Source: Moringa oleifera
Taxonomy: Eukaryota; Streptophyta; Magnoliopsida; Brassicales; Moringaceae
Assembly: GCA_021397835.1 (NCBI GenBank)
Contig: JAJFZO010000034.1
Location: 6,477,001-6,541,000 of the forward strand
Direction of reading: 5' to 3'
DNA: 64,000 nucleotides
Shown here: one piece after another, positions 53,870 to 64,000 of the stretch
Numbering within the stretch: the first letter of the stretch is position 1
Layout: each line of letters starts with the position of its first letter
The notes under the pieces: model-generated
The model's database searches: none
The model's input: only the letters and a program-made list of their open reading frames with translations
Told to the model about the DNA's origin: nothing
Program-made: the position numbers and the translations under genes

Positions 53870-56800
53870 TTTGGAGTTTGGTCGACCCAACATCAAATTA
53901 AGAAAATTCTGGCAGCTTTGCCTGTCTGCAGGGGCATTGGCGGCACCCGTATTTTAATTTTGATTTGAAATTCTGATTGAATAGACAGGAACAATTCTAT
54001 TCCTTTTTTTATTAAATTTCTATTATTTTTTAAAAAATGTTAATAATAAATAAGGCCAAAATTATTACAAAAAAACTCAATAAAAAAATAAGATAATCTT
54101 TATTCAATAATATACAAATTCTTAAAAAGTATCATCATATTCATTATTCTCTCTCTTTTTTTTTCATTTTTTAATTTGATACAGGAAACTAACAAGTTTT
54201 TATTCATACGTTTAACTGAAATCTCTTAATTCCTAATTTGTTCTTGTCTATTTTTGAGCCAATAAAGGGGTAATGTAATTCAAATCAAATGAAAAAGTTT
54301 AGAAACATAACAAAATCTAAAGAACAAAATAATAATTACAAATGATTTGAATATTTATTAATTTATTATTTTATGAGGCGATGACATCCAAATTACTCAC
54401 TTTATGTTTTCACTCATTTTGTAAAAATCAAAAATAAAATATATTTTGATGATATATATATCAAGTGAAAGCCATTTATATATGCAACTAAATTAATTGA
54501 GAATTCCTGTGCCCGTTCCAAAGTTACTTTTTTAATTAATTTATGAAATTATGAAAAAAAAGTTGTGTATAATATATATGTTTTAAAAATAATATTTAGA
54601 TATGATGTAATTTTTTTAAAAAAAAAAACTTACAATCTAATAAATGTTATTATTAAAGTTTCATGTGACACACTAGATAAAATTAAATTATAAATTCTAT
54701 AAAATCAAATTGAAAGAATTAAATTTGATTTGATTGAATTGAGATTATACAATGTTATCATGTCTTTAATATCACATGAAATATGATCGAAAATAATTTA
54801 AGAATATATTTAAAATTACTTGTAATATAAATTTAATATAATGTAGTGCTTATTAGAAATTTTTGTTGTACTATACTTAATTGAAAATCAATAATTTTTT
54901 TTATTTTGATTATTTAAAATTTACTTACAGTAATTTAAAAAAGTATGTGTATTTTGTGATGGTGAAAATAAATATCATAGTTAATCAAGGTTTTGAAATT
55001 TACTTACAGTAATCTAATAATTTTTTAAAAAAAATTAACTTGAAAATAAAAATAAAGATAAAATATAAGAAAATATATTTTCTTATAAGTTTAGATTGAT
55101 ATAATTAATTGATGAATATATGTGACCATTTGAAAGTTTTATTAAAATTTTTAAAATATATTTACATTGATGTAAAATAAATTCACTGAATTGATGATGG
55201 TGATAATTTTATCCCCCTGCCATTTTAAAAATAATTTTGTGTCATCAATTTTTTTAAAAAAGATTACTTTCACTAAACTATAAATAAATAAATAAATAAA
55301 ATTATTATAAACATAAATTTAAATAAAAATGATCAAATCTGAATTTTATTTCCAATAACAAATATATGTACACTTCAACCATGTCATCAATGATGTATAA
55401 ATAGAAGGAGAACCTAGGAATGGATCAAAGTGGTGAAAGATAAGGAAAAATCAATTTGTTTTAGGTAAGAAAAGGCTTCAATTAGTGTTCCAAGGGCCTT
55501 TAGACTCATAGCACCTCCTTTACGGTCACATTCGCGTATATATATGTTGACTACGACAAGCAACTACCTTACATTGGAACCACTTTGTTGAATTTTAGGG
55601 AAACAACTGAAATTTTTGGATGGCGATTAAGATTTTATGTTAATTTAATTTGAGTTAAATTTTTAATTATATTTTTTTAAAAATAATTTTATAATTTATT
55701 ATTATTTTTTAAAATAATTTAAATTAATAAAAAGTTATATAAAATAAATAATTAATTGTATTTGTTGGGCAATAATTTTGAACCAAGTGGCATGGTCAAA
55801 AGTGCCTGCCCATGGGTACGGACTAATCTCAGCTTCCGGCAAGCTGGCATTGCCTGGACCAAGACATGGTCAAGATCATCATCTTTGTCATATACAATCT
55901 ACACAATCAACTCCAGGTCTTCCAGAAGTTTAAAATCAGATATTAAATAAATATATAAAAACAAATAGAAGCATTCAATTTTCTATTAAAAAAAAGCTTC
56001 TAAATCTTTATTGCGTAATTTCCATCTTATACTGTCCCTATTTATCTTGCAATTAGATACCAGGTAACAAGGGGAAATTTTTTATGATTTATTGCACATA
56101 TTTATATATGACGTTTGGTTTTATCAACATTTTATAATTTTAAATATTAAAATAAATCATGTATTATCATATATTTTAATTTTTTGAATTAATTTTATTT
56201 ATAAATTTTTAATTTAACTTAAACTAAGTATTATTTTTATTTTTATGTTTGTTTTATTAATTTATATTTGATTTTGAATATTCACATTTATTATTATTTT
56301 TTTATAGAAATTACCCGCTCTGTGTGATCAAAATCCGGTCAATGTGATTATATGATTTCGGTAAATTCTTTGGGCTTCATCTTAATCAATTTCTTCAGTT
56401 TTTAGCCCATTAACACATTTAAAACAACTTTGTCATTTCTTTTCAAAGTGATATAATTGAATCAATTCAAAACTTGTTCATTTAATTATTTAAAGCTTCA
56501 TTTAGTTTTTTTTTTCATTAATTGGTTAAGTTGGATTTAATTTTGATAGAAAAAATTGCCCAAATTCATAGATATGTTCATGTTCAGGAGATTTGGACGG
56601 ATTTAATAAGATTGATTCGCTTTATTTCTTTAATTGTGTACAAAAAATAAATATTTTTTATTTTTATTTTCTAATATACGAAACAAATAAATCATGCTTT
56701 CATATAGAGAGAAAATAAAAAAGGGTAGTTTGAAGGACTAGGCTAAAATTAAAGGGCGAAGGAAGAGAAAGAGAGAAGTCAGGCTACATAAGGCAACATA

Positions 56801-59800
56801 TTTTGAGACTAATCTTAATCTCATTCTGTTGTATGATCAAACCAAATGATTCCCAAATGCCTTAATCATGCATAAACAAATAATTATTTCAATTAATCCA
56901 ACCATATAAATCAACAAGTATATAACAATATCTTTCTAGATGATCGTTAAATTAAAAGAATGAGAAAAAACAAATATAGCTAGTTATCTCGAGAGTCATA
57001 GCCTAGCAATTTTATGCTTAAAGCTTTATTTTTGCTAGATTTGTTGATCTGAGGAGCTTTTAGCCAATTTAAAATTAATCTGACTTATAATTTCTAACTT
57101 CGGTGCAAAATCAGCATGAATTAAAATTATCAGGTTTAAAACTCAATTAATAAAATATGGAAAACTTCAAGTTATTCAGGTTGATCTGCTAATTAATTTT
57201 ATTTTTACATTAATAAATTAAATCAAATAATCTCTTAAATATTTAACTAGAAAAGTTCTATAAAAGGGAGCTTTATTGATTGAACAAATTGGAGGACTAT
57301 AGCTATAATTTTGTTTTCTTTGTTAGAGTAAAAAAGTGATTAATAAATTATGAGATTTATATATTTAAGGATAAAAGCGTTATAAAACCATAATATTTGA
57401 TTTACATTATTAAACACATTCTCATATTTTTAAACTGACGATATAAATTTTAAAATAATAAAAATTAATAAAAGGTGATCTTTGTCAATTCATTTAATTT
57501 TTTTTATATATTTATGGTTCATTTTGATGAAATTGGTCATTTTGATGAAACCTTAATATATTTTTAAACTAACTAAAATTTTTGAAGTATTTATGACAAG
57601 TAAATACTTTGAAAGAGTAATGACATCACTTTATCAACAAACAGTAACAAAAAACTATCACTATAACATCAAAAATTGATACAAATGAAGGCTAACAAGA
57701 AAAAATACATATTTTCTTATTCTTTTTATTTAAGTAATCATTTTCATTCTCATCAAATAATAAGAATGGAGGCTTTTCATAAAGATTAATATGATACCCC
57801 AATCTGGTTTGAAATGGAAGTTTGTTCACACCCAAACAACGTCGTGTGTTGATATAAACATTAGGTACATGGTTTTGATCCAATCATTGTTATAAAGCAA
57901 CCCACAGACAATGTCCAGTTTCATGGCCCAATCAAAGAGCCCAACAATGTGATTTGGTCCAAGAACCTGTCGGAAACTGATGCGAGTTGCCCAATGAAGA
58001 AGCTGCCTTAATTTGGACAGCCACACAAGTATACAACCTAGCTTGCACAAGGATCGTCTTCAACCTTGAGACTCATCACAAAAGCTTGCAAAAGCTTGGA
58101 GCAGGTTGGTTAGCACAATAGTTTGCCACTTCACCCAGATTTTCTCCTATTTAAATTCACAAATCTAACTACCACCAAGAGCTAGCAAGAAGGTAGGCCT
58201 GCTTCCCTAACTCATTGAACAGCGTAAGCTTTTTTTTTCTCGTTCAATTAAAGATTTGCTACTGAATTGTTCATTGACTTAAAGCATTAGATTGATCTTA
58301 CAGAACATCCAATGCTCACTTTCTTCTTAATCTTGTAGGATCCAAACTCAAATAAAGTAACTTTTACTCTGTACATCCACTGGTTTCTATCCTTTCTTTC
58401 TCTATGTACCATTTTTTGTAACAATAATTTCAATTTTGCTTGCAAACTTGGATTTTGTATTTTAAATGAAGAGAAGGAGAACAACCCCAAAGAGGGGAAA
58501 AGAAGAGAAAAGTGCAGGAAATGAGATAAAAAGGAGAAAAAATGAAAAGAAGAAGAAAAAAAATTACTGGTACTTTTATTTATGGTTAAGTTTAAAATCA
58601 ATCACTTTTAAGAATCAACATATTTAACACACTGGTATGTACTGAATGTTAGTTTTTCTTTTATAAAAAAATTAATATAAATTTCTATCAATGGGAATAA
58701 AATATGTTTATAATTGATATAATTTTATTTTACTAAATTTTAAATTCTAAAAATAAGATCAAAGGTATTTAAAACTTTAGATTATAGTATATTTATTAAA
58801 TCCAATTTTGATGTTTAAAAATAATAAATAAAATTTTAATTTATCAATACTTAAATTAGACTTTAGTTCAATTGATTGTAAAAAAGAAGAGGATATTTTT
58901 ATTGTTAAAATATTTAAAAAATTATTCAAATAAATTTTATATTTTATCTTGAGTGAATATCTCAATTTTAAATAATTTTTTACACTAACTATTTTTCCTG
59001 TATTTTTTAAATTATTAGTAATATAAATTTTTCAAAAAATATTTTTAATATAAAAAATTTAAAATTTTTAATGATGATAGTTTAAATATTTTTTATAAAA
59101 ATAAAAATTTGTAATATAAAATGTTCAATTTAAGCCTTAATTTTAAAATTTTTAATAAAGTTTAATTTTTTGATTTGTTTTTAATATTAAAATTTAATTT
59201 AATATCAAAAACAAAATTTAAGGTTTTTAAGTAACTTTTATCTTAAAAACTATTTAAAATTATTTAAAATATTTATAATTTATCAAATTTATGATTTAAA
59301 CTTAAGAAAATTAATACCTTTATTTATAAGAGTGGCGCATAAGTGGAGCAGAACAAATGTAGAAAAAAAAAGAAATTAAGGGGTGGTTAAATGGGTTGAC
59401 CCATTGCAGGCCCCACAAAAGGCATTTTGATCCATTTTTGAGGCTTAAGAAAAATAATGATTAATTAATAAAGCATTATAGAGACAAAAATGAAATTTCT
59501 TCAATGTCTCACTCAAGTGGTCTTGGCGACAAAACCCACACAAAAGTAAAAGATGCCTTTCAGATCTGATGGAATTGACGCCACACCCAACCTCATGCCC
59601 ATCATATTATAACTATTAATTTTCTTTCAAGATCATCTCAGTGACTTTCATGCCGGCATTTCCTTTTGTTTTCTTTTTTATTTTCCCTCAAATTAATTTC
59701 TTTTTATTTTCTCCTAATTTGTTTAGTAGTAATGTATGTCACACTAATATTAATTATATATGATATTGATTCATGGGGCAACATTTATAATATAATTAAG

Positions 59801-62800
59801 ACTTCTTGATAATTCATCATTGATATATTCTCTCGATTCAAAAAATAATTTTTAAAAATTAAGAGTTTTGCCGGCCCAAACTCTTCCATGTTACGCTTCC
59901 AATTTTGTCTCAGCTTATGTTGATATTTTGACATTATCAAGCCAACCATTTCACTTCTCCATCAGCTTGAGTCTAAAAACCGAATATCTATTTTACGGGT
60001 TTAATGCTAATCTTGATACTTGATCGAACCATTCTCTCATAGCATATTATCATGTCAATGCCACCATTATGACGCGAAAAATCATTTTATCTGTGAGACT
60101 TCTCATTTATACCAAGGGGACATTTTTTTTTAAAGAACACTTAATGAAATATTAAATGGTATTAAATTAATTAAAAATACCATTTTTATGGATCAAAGTG
60201 TTCAACTTAAAAAATATATATTTTTTCTAAATTAAAACTTTTTTTTTTTTACATTTCAAAATTTTCAATATATGTATATATATACATATTTGAAATGAAA
60301 TGTTTTATGGTCACTCTTATTATAACTACATTGCCTCCTGTATTTTGAAGTTAAAAAAGAGGTGACACCTAAATGATTACTGTTGTGGGATACAAGAATG
60401 AAAGAGAATGCCAAAGTTTGCAAGATATTGAAGGATTTCATAAGTAGGACATCCACTGCTCTTCACTATTGTCTTCAATACAGTTGGAATTGCATCCCCA
60501 TTCTATTTGCTCAAGCTTTTCATGGGTACGTAAAATCAACAAAATCGAACAACCGACACAGAAAATAGGAATGTATCCACTGGAAGAGGCAAAGTCTGCA
60601 TGGATTATAATGGCAGTGACTTAAATCCTTATTGTCTACTGCCACAAATAAAGTCACGAATCATGAGAAGAAAGCCTCCATGGCTCTGTAACAATATGTA
60701 GCGCTAAGGTCAAACAGCCGGTTTCCAAGGTTAAATGGTGAAGCAAGTGTCAAATATTTATTGCCGTGGTTGTGACGGCAGTGGTCAGACTTTGCGGCTC
60801 ATTTGAACTGTAAACATGTAATATAATGTAGTAGATTCTATTGAAAGAATATTAATAATTTTACAGCTCACTAAAAATTAGAAAATTTGTCAAAATTATA
60901 AGCCAAGTCAATAACATATTCTCATCAAAATTGAAGTGTCGCTTTCGACATTTATAAAAGACGGATAAATCATTTTTGATTTTATTAATTATATCCACTT
61001 ATACATGGGAATTATTTTTCTTATAAATGAATTCGAACTCTTCACTTGATATGAAAAAGTTTATTCCAATTTTTAAATGATAACAATTATATCCATCTAA
61101 TATATTTTTGTGCAAATTTTATTAAATAAATCACATATCAATAAATATGTTTTATCATTTAAACCGTCATAATAATTTTATAAAAAAATCTGTTGGTTAT
61201 TAATTAAATTTTTTTATTTAAACAAATGTAATTTTATGAAAAAAATATTTACATAAAAAAAACATAATTGAAGGGATATAATCACTTGAAAAATATGTAT
61301 CTTTTTTAAAAGACACAAATAGTTACTTATAAATGATATAATCTAGACACAATAAAACTATTCAATCTTTTATTCACAACTTCATCTGAGAAGATAAGAG
61401 AAGATACAAATTCAATAACTTATGAAATTCAATTGTATAGAACTTGTGGAACAGAACATTCAAAATCTTCGGCACATCAAAAAAAGAAAATATTTTGTTT
61501 TAGGACATTACTAAGCACAAAAACTAAGCAACATTTTGTGCTAATTTGCTTCAGTTATATATATATATATATTCATTTTTATTATACTTAAGCATCATAT
61601 AGTATTTGGATTGTTTCAATAATTTTAATGCATGAGAACAAATCATATGCATATAATGTTTAATCAAATAAAAGAGAAATAGTTACATATATATCTTTCA
61701 AAGATTTAATGATGATGCTCTTTTAATAATGGTGATAATGCATAATATGGCAATTAAATAAATGAAACAGAAAGCCTTGAACTAGCTTCAAAATTAGGGT
61801 GATATAATCAAATTAATGCTTGAATATTGAAATCAAAACATGATCTTCTGCATACCCTTGAAATTAATGAATGAATTAGGTAATTTGATAGCAAATCCTG
61901 TGGGGTCATATATTGAATTCAACGCAAAATATGGTGATATTCAACAACCCATTTGATTTTAATTAGGATGAATTAACTTTCAAAATGACCACACTAAGCT
62001 AGCTGTCTAAAGGAAGATCAACTTTTGTACCCATTCAAAAGAGAGAGAGCGAGAGGGGCGCAGAGAGAGAGGCAACCAAAGCTTGAAACACATATTGATA
62101 CTAAAGAACTGAATCAATCATCCATGCATGGCACCAAACCAGTAATACATGCGCAAAGATGAAAATATATTGTTCATCCCAATTAAGTCCGTAGTGATAG
62201 ATTATCATTTCGCTTATGAACATAGCTTCGATGCTAAGAAAATCAAGATCTTAGCCACTATCTACGAATTTGGTAGGATGGATTAGAAAATGAAGATGAT
62301 CTCAACGCACGACCGTACAATTTGAGAAAGTGGTCCCTAGCTTGAAGACTTTCATTAGTTTAGGCATTCCTAGATTAACAATCAACGTTGTAGGTTTCCC
62401 ACTTCCTCAAGTATGTTAATATAAAATACTTTTACGGGCCATTCACCAATGCCTAAATATTGATATTCTCGTGCAAATTAAGCTCAGAATAGGTTAATCC
62501 TATTTAATTAATTAGGAGTGCTGTTTGACTTAGTGGTTGGTTTTGATTTTGCTCAGTTGTGCACTATTATGAAAGTCCTAAAATACAAAGCCGGATGTCA
62601 AATACAGAGAAAAGTAGAAACCTTTTTTGCTGCTTGTGCACTACAAAAGGGATCATATAAGATCTTATCATCTTTTCCAATTCTTCTCTGCAAACCTCAC
62701 ATTCAACGGAACATCATTTAGGGTATGAATTTTTCCTCTAACTTCCAAATAATGATCCCACTTAAGCAACACAAAATACATAAAGTGGGTTTCGGTGACC

Positions 62801-63290
62801 AACAGGATCTTCCATTTGTGGAGGCAGCTCCGCTGAATTTTCTTCATTCCTACCATGATCTTCTTATTACAACAATGATTTATTAGGCCATTTTGTACGT
62901 ATTATGGTTTTTAATCCACATAAACTGACTTTCTTCAGACACTCATACATATTATAATTGATGTAGCTAATGGAACCACATGGCTCTATAGTTAATTGAA
63001 GTTTCTACCATGGCAATCAAGTGTGTCGGCGTAAAAAGTTTGACCCTTTTCTAATTTTATACGATGAGACAAAAGGGTATGAGCCTATTAATAAAGGGTA
63101 CAATGTGAATTAAGTATGAAAACAAATTCCGGCACATTTGGGTTATTGGATTGATCAAAGTCATAGAGAAGCTATCCCTTCTCCTCCAAGTTTTCACAAA
63201 TGGGTTTGTGCTATAATAAGTTTTTCGAATCACCTTTCCCCATTAAATTGTGACCTCCACCACCTCCCCCAACCGTCAATGTAGGCCACC
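53870..63290. other. Long AT-rich intergenic region
   Basis: About 9.4 kb without a supported gene. Open frames at 55756-55950, 57692-58050, 58287-58601, 60265-60568 and 62518-62856 are short, overlap on both strands and match nothing I know. The segment 57830-58330 is less AT-rich and has a TATTTAAAT box near 58150 and repeated AAAGCTTG at 58080-58100; it could be an old LTR or non-coding transcript, without proof. A purine tract GAGAGAGAGCGAGAGGGG sits at 62041-62060. Confidence 0.45.
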
Positions 63291-63482
63291 ATCCCGTAGC
63301 TATAAACTCAACCCGCCATCGGATTATGATCAGACGGCCTATGAGCATTTAGGGTGTCATATGATATAACAAGCAAGTGATGAAGTGAAGTCTTTATGGT
63401 ATAGCATGTGGAGAAAAGGACTGTATCCATGCGTACACACATCCAAAGTACTTGACGAAATAGACCAAACCTTGTGTTTGCA

Positions 63483-63488
63483 TATAAA
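63483..63488 (+). promoter_or_regulatory. Candidate TATA box of the CLE gene
   Basis: TATAAA at 63483, 44 bp upstream of the ATG. If transcription starts the usual ~30 nt downstream, the leader would be only about 10-15 nt. Another TATAAA at 63300-63305 would give a leader of ~190 nt; the sequence alone does not decide between them. Confidence 0.4.
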
Positions 63489-63526
63489 ACAAGAAGGCAG
63501 GCCTCTCTCATAGACATTCCTCAAAC

Positions 63527-63763
63527 ATGATTCGCTTTCAGCTTTGCCTCTTTGTTTCTCTCCTCCTTTTATCTGCTCCTCTAACCACTATCCACGCAGC
63601 TCGGAGAAGCTTTTCGGGCCCTTCAATCAGAGATCACCAGCAAGTTTATCATACATGGAGGAACGCTGCTCCCTTTGCAGGCCAACCTACCAGAGAATTC
63701 CAATCTCAGAAGCGAAGAGTCCCCACGGGATCCAACCCGTTGCACAACAAGCGACGTTTTTGA
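63527..63763 (+). CDS. CLE peptide hormone precursor
   Basis: A 78-residue intronless preproprotein of the CLAVATA3/ESR-related family. Residues 1-24 form a signal peptide with a hydrophobic core (LCLFVSLLLLSAPL) ending in IHA, so it is secreted. A variable middle of ~38 residues follows. The CLE dodecapeptide RRVPTGSNPLHN is at 63-74, and the protein ends with the basic tail KRRF. The dodecapeptide keeps the conserved R1, P4, G6, N8, P9, L10, H11 and N12. Pro at 4 is often hydroxylated in the family; position 7, usually Pro and then hydroxylated and arabinosylated, is Ser here. The mature peptide would be read by LRR receptor kinases of the CLV1/BAM type and would regulate meristem or vascular development. 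The motif is nearest to the CLE19/20/22 group by eye; I do not assign a number. Confidence 0.93.
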   Translation: MIRFQLCLFVSLLLLSAPLTTIHAARRSFSGPSIRDHQQVYHTWRNAAPFAGQPTREFQSQKRRVPTGSNPLHNKRRF

Positions 63764-64000
63764 AGTTCCCTTTTTCAGATAATCTCTTCCACTTCTTCAT
63801 TCTACGATCATACTTAGGATTACAGCATATCTTATATTGGCATAGATTAAATTGGAAAACAATTTCGTCAACCACATGTTAATTAATTATATGTATATAA
63901 AGCTAGTTAGATATATAAATTTGGAGACGTTGTACAGAAGGTAAACATAAATTTTGTTGAATTAATCCATGTGTGTTTTAGATTCTTATCCATATAGCTT
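63764..64000 (+). other. Downstream region of the CLE gene
   Basis: Probable 3' untranslated region and flank. AT-rich, with no second open frame continuing to the right edge that I can support. Confidence 0.4.

Noticed and set aside
57692..58601. Coding genes in the 57.7-58.6 kb frames
   Set aside because: Overlapping short frames on both strands without family similarity; at best an old LTR or non-coding DNA.

Overview
The window is nuclear DNA of a flowering plant, most likely a eudicot (rosid-like). It is AT-rich, its genes are split by many GT-AG introns, and it holds a plant LysM receptor kinase, a P-class PPR protein, a CLE peptide precursor and plant-type CACTA, Mutator-like and hAT elements. 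I cannot name the species from sequence alone.

Layout. 1-2.6 kb: AT-rich intergenic DNA whose first ~300 bp look like the leader or promoter of a gene leaving to the left. 2.67-6.35 kb (-): splicing factor SF3A2, 7 coding exons. 7.09-9.86 kb (-): a UFD1-domain/zinc-finger protein, 3 coding exons. 10.2-11.3 kb: 5' fragment of a Mutator-like element (MULE). 13.05-17.74 kb: a complete but non-autonomous CACTA element with an AAT target duplication, a decayed Ulp1-type protease gene and a nested 772-bp MULE-type foldback element. 18.0-19.7 kb: hAT transposase remnant. 21.58-23.44 kb (-): intronless PPR protein. 24.1-33.5 kb: a ~9.4-kb Kaonashi/KI-type MULE with a MURA transposase on + and a DUF1985-Ulp1 gene on -, both broken, plus several minisatellites. 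33.5-39.3 kb: AT-rich, no gene seen. 39.3-46.8 kb: a family of RNase III-like copies, one intact (44.89-46.79 kb, -) and at least two decayed direct duplicates downstream of it. 47.6-53.57 kb (-): a CERK1-type LysM receptor kinase whose 12 coding exons join in frame only through a predicted 5-nt micro-exon. 53.6-63.4 kb: mostly featureless AT-rich DNA. 63.53-63.76 kb (+): CLE peptide precursor.

The intact genes are functionally separate (splicing, ubiquitin-linked protein handling, organellar RNA binding, dsRNA processing, chitin perception, peptide signalling); there is no operon-like logic. Between them sits a heavily TE-invaded stretch. The most notable points are two unrelated DNA-transposon superfamilies each carrying a Ulp1-type protease gene, birth-and-death of the RNase III-like locus next to CERK1, the CERK1 micro-exon, and the duplicated CACTA left terminus with host flank.
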